From: Bacteroidota bacterium
GTDB lineage: Bacteria > Bacteroidota > Bacteroidia > Palsa-965
Direction of reading: 5' to 3'
Assembly (NCBI GenBank): GCA_013298545.1
Contig: JAAFIA010000005.1
Location: 1 to 64,000, forward strand
DNA length: 64,000 nucleotides
This document shows positions 53,431-63,086 of this stretch, one piece after another (positions within the stretch are counted from its first letter, which is position 1; each line of letters begins with the position of its first letter). The translations under genes and the position numbers were made by a program. Under the pieces are notes generated by a model. The model did not search any database. It worked only from the letters and a program-made list of their open reading frames with translations, and was not told the DNA's origin.

Positions 53431-53456
53431 CTATACTTCGTATAGGAAGTGGAAAC

Positions 53457-53849
53457 TTATTTCTGTTGGCCAGGTGCAGGCTGCGGTTGACCGGGTGCAG
53501 GTTGTCCGGGTTGAGCAGCACCAGGCTGTTGCGGGCCTTGTTGAAGTGGAGCAGTTTTGCTGGCATCCATTTCTTCCGCTTTCGATTTTGCGTCAGTTCC
53601 GGTAGAGATAGCGTTTCCGTTGCGGGCTTTTGCGGTAATGTTTGCAGAAAAGATCGAGAAGATCAAGAGTAGAATCGCGAGCGACCACGTAGCTTTTTCG
53701 AGGAAGTCAGCGGTACGGCGAACGCCCATCATTTGTGATCCAGACTGGAAACCAGAAGCGAGGCCACCACCTTTAGGATTTTGAATCAGTACTGCTAAAA
53801 CGAGCAATACACAGGCGAGAATGATCAGGGCAGAAATGAGAATGGCCAT
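53457..53849 (-). CDS. secG: Preprotein translocase subunit SecG
   Basis: 130 residues. Two transmembrane helices (about 3-25 and 52-72) with the family motif VLIQNPKGGGLASGFQSGSQMMGVRRTADFLEKATW between them. The C-terminal 45 residues form a Pro/Gln-rich tail (GAAQPGQPAPGQPQPAPG) that is an unusual extension. SecG helps SecA-driven export through SecYEG. It is last in the operon after lptE and a hypothetical gene. Confidence 0.94.
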   Translation of the reverse strand: MAILISALIILACVLLVLAVLIQNPKGGGLASGFQSGSQMMGVRRTADFLEKATWSLAILLLIFSIFSANITAKARNGNAISTGTDAKSKAEEMDASKTAPLQQGPQQPGAAQPGQPAPGQPQPAPGQQK

Positions 53850-53978
53850 GAATCGTTTATTTTTTTAGGTTGAAAATGCGTTTCAGTTCCTCAATTGAGG
53901 GGCGCAAAGTAAGTGATTTTTTTCGGAAGATTCAAATTCTATCTTTTTTGGGGCAAAAAGCTTCAAAATCAATACATG

Positions 53979-55376
53979 CTATTTCTTCGTCGGTGTGCGC
54001 CGCAATTCTTCCATAATGGCCGCAAAGTATTCGGCCTTGGCAGGAAATTTCACACTCAATTTGCGGTAAGCCGAGAGCGCTTTGGGAATATTGCCTTGTT
54101 TGACATAAATTTTTGCCAAGGTCTCGGTGATGAATTCATCGCGTTCTTGCACACTTTTCTTCGCCATGTTTACCGGATTGTAAAAACCCGTTTTGTTGGG
54201 CTGAATGCGTGGCTCGTCTTGAATGAATTTTTCAATCAACGCTTCTTTGGGCGGTTCAACAGACGACGTTTCTGTGGGTTGCTCAAGCGTTGGTTGCGCG
54301 GTTAGTTCGTGCAAAATATTTTTCTGCGGAACGTATTGCTCTGTCGTTTTTTCTTCAACAGGCGCTGCTTGTTCAGGCGTAATTTTTTTCAACCACGAAG
54401 AAAAACTAATTTCTTCGTTGACTTCGGCATTCGTTGTGGGCTGCGTTTCGGCAACGAGTTGAATTTCTTCGGCAATGACTTCCGGCTCATCCAATTTCCC
54501 AGGCGGAATCAAATCTTCTGGCTTGGGCAACGAATCTGTTGTCGCCATCCATTCGGCTTCAATGCCAATGGTTGAGCTGATGACTTCGCGGAAAATTTCT
54601 TGTTCGACAAGATCTTCTGGGACCGCTATCGGTGGTAACGCAATCAGTTCTTCGCTTTCCGTTTTTTCCTCTTCGGCAACAACCGCAATCGGTGTTACTT
54701 CAAACGAAACAGGTTCTTCTTGTTCTGTCGTACTTGTCTCGCTCGAATCAGAAAGGGTAATGTCTTCGCCATCAGGCTCTACCAACACATAGAGCAATTC
54801 GTGCATTTCTTCCGCTGCACTTTTTTGTTCTACCACTTCAGAAGATGTGTTGTTTTCTGTTTCTGTTGTAGCAAGCGAAGGTGTTGTTTCTGTGTTCGAT
54901 GGCGTTTCTGGTTTCTCCGTAACCGGAGGGTGATTTTTCCAATGCCGCAGCATGTATAGCTGACGCAATTCTGCTGTTTCCCATGCGTCGGGATCGGTAA
55001 CAAAACGCTTTTTCGGAAATTCAGGTGTTTTTGAAACGCTTTCCTGATTGGTGTTTTCAGGTAATGCAACGGGTGCTACAACTTCGGCATGTTGTTGCGC
55101 TGTTGTTGTCGTTTCTGTTGTGCTTGTAGATTCTGCTAGTTTATTTTTTTGCGTTATCAGTTCATACAACACACGACGACTTCCGGCATAAGCAGCCGCC
55201 ACTTTTAATTGATGGTTGTATAAAAAACTATTTTCGTTGTGCAGGCTTTTAATGTAAAGCAAATGCCCCGTTTGGAAATACGGAAAACTCCGTGTCAACG
55301 CTTCCAACTGCGCAGCCGATTCTTTGCCCAGCGAATGCGGAGCCTTCATCCATTCGAGAAGTTGTTGCGTTGTCAT
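53979..55376 (-). CDS. Acidic TPR-like hypothetical protein
   Basis: 465 residues. The N-terminus (QLLEWMKAPHSLGKESAAQLEALTRSFPYFQTGHLLYIKSLH) and the last 60 residues (FITETLAKIYVKQGNIPKALSAYRKLSVKFPAKAEYFAAIMEEL) look like short helical repeat hairpins of a TPR type. Between them, about 250 residues are low complexity, rich in Glu/Thr/Ser/Val, probably disordered. It sits between lptE and secG, a position conserved in this phylum as I recall. The function is unknown, perhaps related to the envelope assembly genes it accompanies. It starts 4 bases after the lptE stop. Confidence 0.72.
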   Translation of the reverse strand: MTTQQLLEWMKAPHSLGKESAAQLEALTRSFPYFQTGHLLYIKSLHNENSFLYNHQLKVAAAYAGSRRVLYELITQKNKLAESTSTTETTTTAQQHAEVVAPVALPENTNQESVSKTPEFPKKRFVTDPDAWETAELRQLYMLRHWKNHPPVTEKPETPSNTETTPSLATTETENNTSSEVVEQKSAAEEMHELLYVLVEPDGEDITLSDSSETSTTEQEEPVSFEVTPIAVVAEEEKTESEELIALPPIAVPEDLVEQEIFREVISSTIGIEAEWMATTDSLPKPEDLIPPGKLDEPEVIAEEIQLVAETQPTTNAEVNEEISFSSWLKKITPEQAAPVEEKTTEQYVPQKNILHELTAQPTLEQPTETSSVEPPKEALIEKFIQDEPRIQPNKTGFYNPVNMAKKSVQERDEFITETLAKIYVKQGNIPKALSAYRKLSVKFPAKAEYFAAIMEELRRTPTKK

Positions 55377-55380
55377 AAAA

Positions 55381-55899
55381 TTACCAAGCGTTGACGGTGC
55401 GGTTGAGAATGTCTTGAACCAATTGCTCCGAAATATCTTTAATCAACTGATCTTCGACAGCAGATAAATTCTGGGAGCTTTGAAAATCAGCAAAACGACT
55501 AAAACTGCTTTCAAAGTTAAATTTTTCGTCCACCTTATCGGTATATTTTATACTCACTGTAATTGTCAATCGGTTCAATGCAGCTTGATCTGTTCCACCT
55601 GCCTGAATGGCTAATGGGGTAATGCTGTATCCCGTAATGACACCTTCGTAATTCAAATGGCCGTTTCGTGGAACCAACTTCATCCGCGTTTGGCGTTGAA
55701 TACCATCGCGCAATGCTTCCGCTAAGGTTTGCGGCAACGTAGCTTTCGCCAACGAAGCCGTGCTCGTAAATTGCGCAACCGAAACCGTAACCGAATCGGT
55801 AAGCTCTTTTCGTCCGCCTTGCATATCATACGGACAACTTTCCGATTGCAAGAGCAAACACAACAATATCAATCCCGAAAAAATGCGTAGCGTCTTCAT
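55381..55899 (-). CDS. lptE: LptE-like LPS assembly lipoprotein
   Basis: 172 residues with a signal peptide of the lipoprotein type (IFSGLILLCLLLQSESC, Cys22). The mature part has the alternating strand pattern of LptE (DSVTVSVAQFTSTASLAKATLPQTLAEALRDGIQRQTRMKLV, then a NGHLNYEGVITGYSITPL strand), the plug partner of LptD in the outer membrane. The start overlaps the sigma-54 activator stop by 4 bases. Identity rests on fold pattern plus position in a conserved order. Confidence 0.8.
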   Translation of the reverse strand: MKTLRIFSGLILLCLLLQSESCPYDMQGGRKELTDSVTVSVAQFTSTASLAKATLPQTLAEALRDGIQRQTRMKLVPRNGHLNYEGVITGYSITPLAIQAGGTDQAALNRLTITVSIKYTDKVDEKFNFESSFSRFADFQSSQNLSAVEDQLIKDISEQLVQDILNRTVNAW

Positions 55900-57152
55900 C
55901 CTTTGATGTCGTATTCGTTAATTTTTCGGTAAAGCGTTCGCTCTGAAATGCCCAATTCCTTCGCCGCATTTTTGCGTTTCCCGCGATGTTTATCGAGTGC
56001 TTTTTTGATGAGTTCGATTTCTTTGTCCATCAACGAAAGCGAATCTTCCACGACTACTTCATGATGCGCGTGCACATCATCAAGCGTATGCGAAGGCTGA
56101 ATGATAAACGGATGTTCTGTATTTCCAGTCGCATTGATGTTGCCAACAGTAGCCGGAACTTCACTGAAATGTTTTTGAAGTACAGGCGCGTTTTGTTGCA
56201 AGACATCCGAAGTCAAGCGGCCACCCGATTGCATGAGTTGCATCGTCAACGCTTTTACTTCGTCCAACTCGCGGCGCATTTGCTGCATGAGTTGGTAGAA
56301 AAATTCGCGCTCTGTTGGGTCAGTTGTGTTTTCGTTGCGCGCCAAAATTGGCATCGAACTCGAATTGGTATTCAGTTCGGGCAAATAGCGGCGTAACGTT
56401 TCGGCATCAATCTCCCGACTTTTTTCAATGATAGAAATTTGTTCTGTTACGTTTTTCAGTTGGCGCACATTGCCTTGCCAAGCCGCATTCAATAAAATAT
56501 GCTCGGCCTCGGGCAATAGTTTGATAACCGGCATGCGGTATTTAGAAGCAAAATCCGCAGCAAATTTCCGAAACAGCAAATGAATATCGCCACGACGCTC
56601 ACGTAATGGCGGCAAAGCAATCGGAACAGTATTTAAGCGGTAATACAAATCTTCACGAAACCGCCCGCGACTAATCGCTTCTGGAATGTTCACATTTGTT
56701 GCAGCCACCACACGCACTACTGTTTTTTGCACTTTGGATGAACCCACACGAATAAATTCGCCCGACTCCAATACACGCAATAAACGTGCTTGCGTAGCCA
56801 TGGGCATTTCGGCAACTTCATCTAAAAATATTGTGCCGCCATCGGCTACTTCAAAATAACCTTTACGCGCTTCCGATGCACCCGTAAACGAACCTTTTTC
56901 GTGACCAAATAATTCGGAGTCAATTGTTCCTTCTGGAATCGCGCCGCAGTTTACAGCAATGTAAGGACCATGTTTGCGGCTGCTCAGGTGATGAATGATT
57001 TGCGGAAAAACTTCTTTCCCTGTTCCACTCTCGCCGCTAATCAATACACTCAAATCGGTTGGCGCCACTTGCATCGCAATATCGATGGCGCGGTCGAGTA
57101 GGGGCGAAGTGCCCATGATGCTAAACCGCTGTTTTATTTCTTGAATGGTCAT
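55896..57152 (-). CDS. Sigma-54-dependent transcriptional activator (Fis-type, no receiver)
   Basis: 418 residues. It starts directly with the AAA+ domain: Walker A GESGTGKE (40-47), GSFTGA loop (87-92) that contacts sigma-54, Walker B GGTIFLDEVAEMP, and an arginine finger region. The C-terminal Fis-type helix-turn-helix is AAKELGISERTLYRKINEY. There is no receiver or sensor domain, so activity may be set by expression or a partner. The gene directly follows the TOPRIM gene with one base between. Bacteroidota usually encode this regulator next to miaB and lptE; here the AAA-TOPRIM pair sits in between. Confidence 0.95.
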   Translation of the reverse strand: MTIQEIKQRFSIMGTSPLLDRAIDIAMQVAPTDLSVLISGESGTGKEVFPQIIHHLSSRKHGPYIAVNCGAIPEGTIDSELFGHEKGSFTGASEARKGYFEVADGGTIFLDEVAEMPMATQARLLRVLESGEFIRVGSSKVQKTVVRVVAATNVNIPEAISRGRFREDLYYRLNTVPIALPPLRERRGDIHLLFRKFAADFASKYRMPVIKLLPEAEHILLNAAWQGNVRQLKNVTEQISIIEKSREIDAETLRRYLPELNTNSSSMPILARNENTTDPTEREFFYQLMQQMRRELDEVKALTMQLMQSGGRLTSDVLQQNAPVLQKHFSEVPATVGNINATGNTEHPFIIQPSHTLDDVHAHHEVVVEDSLSLMDKEIELIKKALDKHRGKRKNAAKELGISERTLYRKINEYDIKG

Positions 57153-57153
57153 T

Positions 57154-57729
57154 TTACTTTAAGTGTTCGATGAGTTTCTTGAAATCTTCGAAATCGTTTT
57201 CCAATTTTTTAGCATCTAAAAGCAGAAGTAATTCAAGTCCATGCCTTACTTTATGATATTCTCTTCGTGTTTTATGTCCTGCTTTGCGCGCTATTTCCAT
57301 GAGTTCTTGGTCAGGACTATTGATGCTTTTGGGGTCTTTGTTTTTGTATTTGGTAGCAACAGTACAGCCATAGTATTGATCAATAATTTCAGGTTGTGAA
57401 AAGAACCAAGATTCCATTTCTTGAATCATGTAGAAAACAGTAGATTTTCTTTTCTCAAGATCATTTTTTTTCAAATCATCTTCTTTTTGATTTTCGATAC
57501 CGTCTAAATCAATCAACAGACAAGATTTTTCTGATTGATAAGTTAATGTATTCAAGAACAAATCAATTGCTTGCCCTTTACCATTGCCCATAATGATTCT
57601 AGGCTTGTTTTGATTGCCTAGTACTTGCTCCAACAATTTTGAAAATCCTTCTCGAAGATTTCCATTGTCTGTTTTACTTTCTCCTTCAATGATTAGAAAA
57701 ACAGCATCTTTTTTGCTGCGATTTACCAT
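57154..57729 (-). CDS. TOPRIM/DUF4276-like protein, partner of the ATPase
   Basis: 191 residues. TOPRIM-type motifs are visible: Glu15 (and Glu17) in FLIIEGESKTD after a hydrophobic strand, and Asp74-x-Asp76 in CLLIDLDGIE. A Glu-Ser-Trp-Phe-Phe near 106-110 (MESWFF) and a C-terminal KVRHGLELLLLLD with FEDFKKL match DUF4276-type proteins. These are OLD-like nuclease folds. It overlaps the ATPase gene by 7 bases (ATGGTAA), so the two are coupled, and its stop lies one base before the sigma-54 activator start. It is AT-rich relative to the neighbours. Nuclease activity is inferred. Confidence 0.72.
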   Translation of the reverse strand: MVNRSKKDAVFLIIEGESKTDNGNLREGFSKLLEQVLGNQNKPRIIMGNGKGQAIDLFLNTLTYQSEKSCLLIDLDGIENQKEDDLKKNDLEKRKSTVFYMIQEMESWFFSQPEIIDQYYGCTVATKYKNKDPKSINSPDQELMEIARKAGHKTRREYHKVRHGLELLLLLDAKKLENDFEDFKKLIEHLK

Positions 57730-58928
57730 CGGTTACCTCCTAAATGTCCGTCGCGCCATAAATCTCCCGATAGCTTGTTTTCCGAATTCACTTTTAAGAA
57801 ATCTGCAGGGAAATGTTGAACAGAAGAAAAATTATTTTCATCTTTTTCAATGGTCATAACTTGCGATATGTCGAAATGATTGACCAATGCTTGATTGTGT
57901 GAGGTTATTAAAAAACAAGTTTGTGGGGAAGCTTTTTCTATACCACTAGCAATGCCATGAATCATGTCTGGATGAAGGCTAATCTCAGGTTCATCAATAC
58001 AAATAAATTTACCCCTATTGGGATTGTAAATGATAGTTAACAAACAGAGATAACGAAGTGTTCCATCGGAAATGTGTGCAAGTGGAACAGCTCTTTCTAG
58101 ATGATTTTCGGCAAGATATAACTCAATGTTACTTCCGATTTGACGGTAACTTATGTTGTTGAAATGCGCATTTACATCTTTTAATCCATCCATGATGGAA
58201 CGATAAACACTTTGCTTTTCTCGTTGGAGTAGCTGCAATATGTGTGTTAGATTTGTTCCATCAGAAGATAAATAGTTTAGTGCAGAATTTGCAACCGGCC
58301 TTCTGATTTTACTGTCAGGGCGCGTATCAAAAAAATCATAAACTACAATTTCAGAAATGCAACTACGAAAAACAGATTGCGCCCAATACCGATCACTATC
58401 AAATATCTTTGCAAGTGCCAATTCTTGAGCATCTTGATCCGTATATTTAACAAATTCTTGTTTTCTACTAAATCCATCAGAGTCTAACACGCGCCCATTC
58501 AAAACTCCAATACCTCCTTTGAAATCAAGTAAAAAAAGTCCCTGAGGAAAATCTGCCCATTTCAGTCTTTCATCAATACTGTAATTTGTTGCTGCAGTTT
58601 TATTAATCCGTATTAGATAGATTAGATCGGTTTGCAAAGCAAAATTTTCGTGCAAAATTTTAGAACCATCAAACGTAAATTCTAATTCAATGTTTTTTCC
58701 TTGAATATCTACAGATGAATTACAAATTGAATCAAAACCACCCCATTGATCATTGATAAGATTTCGAAGCCCAACACCTGAAACACCTTCTTTTAGTAAA
58801 CGAAAAGCCTTTAAAAGATTTGACTTGCCAGACCCATTAATGCCGAGTAAAACATTCACGTCAGTATTAAACTCAATCGTTTCATCCTGAAAACTAAAAA
58901 AATTTTGTAGTCGAATAGATTTCAACAT
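57723..58928 (-). CDS. AAA_21/ABC-type ATPase, first gene of a putative defence pair
   Basis: 401 residues from ATG 58928 (MLKSIRLQNFFSFQDETIEF). A longer reading to 58988 runs into miaB. Walker A GINGSGKSN (29-37), an ABC-signature-like HISDGTLRYL (285-294, SDGT 287-290), Walker B FICIDEPE (308-315) and switch His344 (ITSHNQ) define a RecF/SMC-like ATPase of the AAA_21 type, with a long inserted region in between (about 50-280). Partner ATPases of this type act with TOPRIM nucleases in OLD, PARIS and related defence systems. It begins 20 bases after the miaB stop and overlaps the TOPRIM gene by 7 bases. Confidence 0.85.
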   Translation of the reverse strand: MLKSIRLQNFFSFQDETIEFNTDVNVLLGINGSGKSNLLKAFRLLKEGVSGVGLRNLINDQWGGFDSICNSSVDIQGKNIELEFTFDGSKILHENFALQTDLIYLIRINKTAATNYSIDERLKWADFPQGLFLLDFKGGIGVLNGRVLDSDGFSRKQEFVKYTDQDAQELALAKIFDSDRYWAQSVFRSCISEIVVYDFFDTRPDSKIRRPVANSALNYLSSDGTNLTHILQLLQREKQSVYRSIMDGLKDVNAHFNNISYRQIGSNIELYLAENHLERAVPLAHISDGTLRYLCLLTIIYNPNRGKFICIDEPEISLHPDMIHGIASGIEKASPQTCFLITSHNQALVNHFDISQVMTIEKDENNFSSVQHFPADFLKVNSENKLSGDLWRDGHLGGNRW

Positions 58929-58948
58929 AACACTTTGTGTTTTATGAT

Positions 58949-60379
58949 TTAATTGACCACTTCTCCAATCAATGTCGTTTTCGTACACTCCTTCGCAAAC
59001 ACATTCACATACTGTCCCGGTTTTAAATCACCTTTCGGGAAAACCAAAACCATGTTTTGTGTGTTGCGGCCCATCCACATAGCATCCGATTTTTTCGATT
59101 CATGCTCGATCAATACACGGTGTACTTTTCCAACAGCCGCTTTTACTTTAATCTCCGATAAATCGTGTTGCAATTCAATCACTTCCGCCAAGCGACGCTT
59201 TTTGGTTTCTTCCGGTACATCGTCTTCATACTTGCGCTCGGCCAGTGTTTTCGGACGTTCGGAATAAGCAAACATGTACGAAAAATCGTAACCCACCCAT
59301 TTCATCAACGACATTGTTTCTTGGTGATCTTCTTCCGTCTCGGTACAAAATCCAGTGATGATATCGGCAGAAATTCCGGCATCGGGAAGAATGCGACGAA
59401 TGGCTTCAATGCGTTCCATGTACCACTCGCGCGTGTAACCACGGTTCATCAATTCCAACATACGGCTGCTGCCACTTTGAACGGGCAAGTGAATGTACTT
59501 GCAAATATTTTCATACTTCGCCATCACATGCAACACATCATCGTTCATGTCTTTCGGATGCGACGTGCTAAAACGCACACGCAATTCGGGCGAAACAAGT
59601 GCCACCATTTCGAGCAACTGCGCAAAGGATGTTGCAGCTGCGCGTTGTTCGTCCGTTAAAATTTCTTTTTTCAATCCGCCGCCAGCCCACAAATACGAAT
59701 CTACATTTTGTCCGAGCAATGTTACTTCGCGGTAACCTTTCTCAAAAACATCGCGCGCTTCGGCCACAATGCTTTGCGGATCGCGCGAACGCTCACGCCC
59801 ACGCGTAAACGGAACCACACAAAACGCGCACATGTTATCGCAGCCACGCATGATGCTGATGAATGCCGTTACGCCAGTGTTGTCTAAACGCACAGGAGTA
59901 ATGTCGGCATACGTTTCTTCTTTCGATAAAATAACGTTGATGGCTTTTTGTCCACCTTCAACTTTACTAATCAAGTTGGGCAAATCGCGGTAAGCATCGG
60001 GGCCTACAACAATGTCAACGATTTTTTCTTCGTCCAAAAATTTCTCTTTCAAACGCTCGGCCATACAGCCCAAAACGCCAACCACGAGATCGGGATTTTT
60101 ACGTTTGGCAATTTTAAATTCGTTGAGGCGATTGCGCACACGCTGCTCGGCATTGTCGCGAATAGCACAGGTGTTTACAAAAATCACATCGGCCTCATGA
60201 AAATCTTTTGTGGTCGAAAATCCTTGATCTTTGAGAATAGACGCAACAATTTCACTATCCGAAAAATTCATCTGGCAGCCGTAACTTTCCAAATACATTT
60301 TCTTTGTTCCGCTTGTCTGCTCTAGCACGAGTGCTTCTCCTTGACGCGTTTCGTCTATTTGTTTTTCGAGGTGTTCCAT
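58949..60379 (-). CDS. miaB: tRNA-2-methylthio-N6-dimethylallyladenosine synthase
   Basis: 476 residues. Radical-SAM methylthiotransferase that modifies A37 of tRNAs reading UNN codons. The UPF0004 domain has Cys35, Cys71 and Cys105 ([21 protein letters not shown]) for the auxiliary cluster. The radical-SAM cluster motif is Cys180-x3-Cys184-x2-Cys187 (CDNMCAFC). A TRAM domain closes the protein. It is the first gene of an operon with a consensus promoter upstream, followed by the ATPase pair, the sigma-54 activator, lptE, the TPR-like gene and secG. Confidence 0.97.
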   Translation of the reverse strand: MEHLEKQIDETRQGEALVLEQTSGTKKMYLESYGCQMNFSDSEIVASILKDQGFSTTKDFHEADVIFVNTCAIRDNAEQRVRNRLNEFKIAKRKNPDLVVGVLGCMAERLKEKFLDEEKIVDIVVGPDAYRDLPNLISKVEGGQKAINVILSKEETYADITPVRLDNTGVTAFISIMRGCDNMCAFCVVPFTRGRERSRDPQSIVAEARDVFEKGYREVTLLGQNVDSYLWAGGGLKKEILTDEQRAAATSFAQLLEMVALVSPELRVRFSTSHPKDMNDDVLHVMAKYENICKYIHLPVQSGSSRMLELMNRGYTREWYMERIEAIRRILPDAGISADIITGFCTETEEDHQETMSLMKWVGYDFSYMFAYSERPKTLAERKYEDDVPEETKKRRLAEVIELQHDLSEIKVKAAVGKVHRVLIEHESKKSDAMWMGRNTQNMVLVFPKGDLKPGQYVNVFAKECTKTTLIGEVVN

Positions 60380-60414
60380 GATTCAAAAGTTCCGCTTTGC
60401 ATTTTAGCGGGATG

Positions 60415-60446
60415 CAAAACTACCAAAAAACCGCAAAACTGACAAA
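60415..60446 (-). promoter_or_regulatory. Promoter of miaB and the downstream operon
   Basis: The minus strand reads TTG (60443-60445), 20 bases, TAgtTTTG (60415-60422), a strong Bacteroidota consensus. It is 35 bases before the miaB start at 60379 and is the only good promoter upstream of the ATPase-TOPRIM pair. Confidence 0.8.
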
Positions 60447-60623
60447 TTGGCATAATTTAACAACTGATCGAAATATTTTTTTTGTGCGTTCTCTTATTTA
60501 TTATATAAATAAGAAAGGGGCATTCGACGAAAACTTTTTGGTAGTGTCGAAAAGTATTGTTTTTCTTTGCACCCCTCCAAGCAGAAACTTTCGGTTTGGA
60601 TTTCTCTATAAAAAGAAATGAGC

Positions 60624-63074
60624 ATGGCTAAAAATCTTGTGATTGTCGAGTCTCCTGCAAAAGCGAAGACCATTGAAGGATTTCTGGGAAAAGATTTTCT
60701 CGTAAAATCGAGTTTCGGGCATGTCCGCGATTTGGTTAAAAAAGGACTTGCAGTAGATACAGAGAAGAATTTTGAACCGTATTACGAAGTATCGCCCGAT
60801 AAAGAAAAGGTGGTAAACGAATTGCGCAAACTGGCGAAAGCAGCGGAGATTGTGTGGTTGGCGACTGACGAGGACCGCGAAGGGGAAGCCATTTCGTGGC
60901 ATTTGGCAGAAACATTGAAACTGAACGAAGACGATACGCGTCGCATTGTGTTTCACGAGATTACCAAGCCAGCGATTTTAAAAGCCATTGAAACGCCGCG
61001 TAAAATAGATCGGCATTTGGTTGATGCACAACAAGCGCGTCGGGTGTTGGATCGGTTGGTTGGTTTTGAACTTTCGCCTATTCTTTGGAAAAAAATAAAA
61101 CCATCTTTATCGGCAGGACGCGTACAAAGCGTGGCTGTGCGGTTGATTGTGGAGCGGGAGCGGGAGGTGATGAATTTTAAATCGGTTTCTGCTTATAAAG
61201 TCTCGGCACTTTTTCAAGTTGGCAACCAACAGATGAAAGCTGAATTGCGCCAGTCGTTTGATACACTCGAAGGCGCGCGGGCGTTTCTCGAAAAATGCAA
61301 AAACGCAAGTTTTACAGTTAGTACACTCGATGTAAAGCCTGGAAAACGTACACCAGCTGCACCATTCACCACATCGACCTTGCAACAAGAAGCGAGTCGT
61401 AAACTCGGTTTTTCGGTAAAACGCACCATGGTTGTTGCACAGCGGTTGTACGAAAGCGGAAAAATCACCTACATGCGTACCGATTCTGTAAACCTTTCGG
61501 AACTCGCTGTTGGTAAAGCAAAACAAGTGATCAGCGAAAATTTTGGCGATCAATACATTCACAGCCGCCAATACCGCAACAAAAGCAAAGGCGCGCAAGA
61601 AGCTCACGAAGCCATTCGCCCAACTTACCTCGAGAATAATGTGGTTGACGGCGAACGCGACGAAATGCGTTTGTATGATTTAATCTGGAAACGTACGATT
61701 GCTTCGCAGATGGCTGATGCCGAGTTGGAAAAAACAACCGCACAAATTGCCATCTCCACAACTACCGAAACATTTGTTGCACAAGGCGAAGTCATCAAAT
61801 TTGACGGCTTTCTGAAAGTTTACATGGAAAGTTCGGACGAAGAAGGCGACGAAACCGAAAAAACACAGGAAGGCATGCTTCCGCCCATTCGTCAAGGCGA
61901 AACCCTTGCGATGAATACCATTACAGCCGTTCAACGGTTTACGCATCATCCGTCGCGATACACGGAAGCGAGTTTGGTGAAAAAATTAGAAGAGCTTGGA
62001 ATTGGCCGTCCATCAACGTATGCGCCAACCATTTCCACCATTCAAGATCGTGCGTATGTGGTGAAAGAAGATCGCGATGGCCGCCCACGCGGATATGATG
62101 TCCTGACGTTGAAAGCCACGCAGATTACCGAAGAGAAACGTTCAGAAAATACCGGCGCAGAAAAATCGAAATTATTTCCAACCGATATTGGTATGGTGGT
62201 AACTGATTTTCTCCAGCAATATTTTCCGAAAATCATGGATTATAATTTCACCGCGTCAGTCGAAGAAGAATTTGATACCATTGCTGAAGGGAAAATGAAC
62301 TGGCGCAAAATGCTAGAAAATTTTTACCGCCCGTTTCATCACGACGTAGAACAAACATCCGAAAACTCGGAACGTGCCAGCGGCGAACGCCTGATTGGTG
62401 TCGATCCAAACACAGGGAAAAATATGTACGCTCGTGTTGGCCGTTATGGCGCACTCGTTCAGATTGGTGAAAGCGATGATGAGATTAAAAAATTCGCAAG
62501 CCTCCGCAAAGATCAACGTCTGGAAACCATTACACTCGAAGACGCGCTCGAATTGTTTAAGCTGCCACGCATCATCGGTGAGTTTGAAGGCAAGGAGATG
62601 AAAGTAAACATCGGACGTTTTGGGCCGTACATTTTGCACAACAACAATTTTGTCTCAATTCCGAAAACCGACGATCCCATGTCGATTGAAATGGATCGTG
62701 GTGTAGAATTGATTTTGGCCAAGCGCAAAGCCGACGCAGAAAAAGAAATCAAAGTCTTCCGCGAAGAAGGCCGCGACGATGTGCGTTTGTTGAACGGCCG
62801 TTGGGGTCCATACTTGGCCATCGGTAAAGCGAATTATAAAATTCCGAAAACAACCGATCCTGCAACATTGACTTTGCAAGATTGCTTGACGATGGCTGCA
62901 GCACAAGACGAAGCCAATCCAAACATCAAACGCGCTGCTGCTAAAAAAGCAGGAGCAACCAAAAAAGAACCCGCAGCGAAAAAGAAAGCTCCAGCAGCCA
63001 AGAAAAAAGCTCCCGCCAAAAAAGCGAAAGCTCCCGCAAAGAAAAAAGCTCCGGCGAAAAAGACTGAAAAGTAA
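60624..63074 (+). CDS. topA: DNA topoisomerase I
   Basis: 816 residues from ATG 60624 (MAKNLVIVESPAKAKTI); an ATG two codons earlier (60618) is also possible. The TOPRIM motifs (IVESPAKAKTIEGFLG and ATDEDREGEAI) and the catalytic Tyr near 283 (ITYMRTDSVNLS) are intact. It relaxes negative supercoils. After about residue 570 the C-terminal repeats (IGRFGPYI, NGRWGPYLAIGK) replace zinc fingers, as in many bacteria, and the last 40 residues are a Lys/Ala/Pro tail (PAAKKKAPAAKKKAP) resembling histone H1, probably DNA-binding. It is divergent from miaB. Confidence 0.98.
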   Translation: MAKNLVIVESPAKAKTIEGFLGKDFLVKSSFGHVRDLVKKGLAVDTEKNFEPYYEVSPDKEKVVNELRKLAKAAEIVWLATDEDREGEAISWHLAETLKLNEDDTRRIVFHEITKPAILKAIETPRKIDRHLVDAQQARRVLDRLVGFELSPILWKKIKPSLSAGRVQSVAVRLIVEREREVMNFKSVSAYKVSALFQVGNQQMKAELRQSFDTLEGARAFLEKCKNASFTVSTLDVKPGKRTPAAPFTTSTLQQEASRKLGFSVKRTMVVAQRLYESGKITYMRTDSVNLSELAVGKAKQVISENFGDQYIHSRQYRNKSKGAQEAHEAIRPTYLENNVVDGERDEMRLYDLIWKRTIASQMADAELEKTTAQIAISTTTETFVAQGEVIKFDGFLKVYMESSDEEGDETEKTQEGMLPPIRQGETLAMNTITAVQRFTHHPSRYTEASLVKKLEELGIGRPSTYAPTISTIQDRAYVVKEDRDGRPRGYDVLTLKATQITEEKRSENTGAEKSKLFPTDIGMVVTDFLQQYFPKIMDYNFTASVEEEFDTIAEGKMNWRKMLENFYRPFHHDVEQTSENSERASGERLIGVDPNTGKNMYARVGRYGALVQIGESDDEIKKFASLRKDQRLETITLEDALELFKLPRIIGEFEGKEMKVNIGRFGPYILHNNNFVSIPKTDDPMSIEMDRGVELILAKRKADAEKEIKVFREEGRDDVRLLNGRWGPYLAIGKANYKIPKTTDPATLTLQDCLTMAAAQDEANPNIKRAAAKKAGATKKEPAAKKKAPAAKKKAPAKKAKAPAKKKAPAKKTEK

Positions 63075-63086
63075 ACGTGGTTATTT

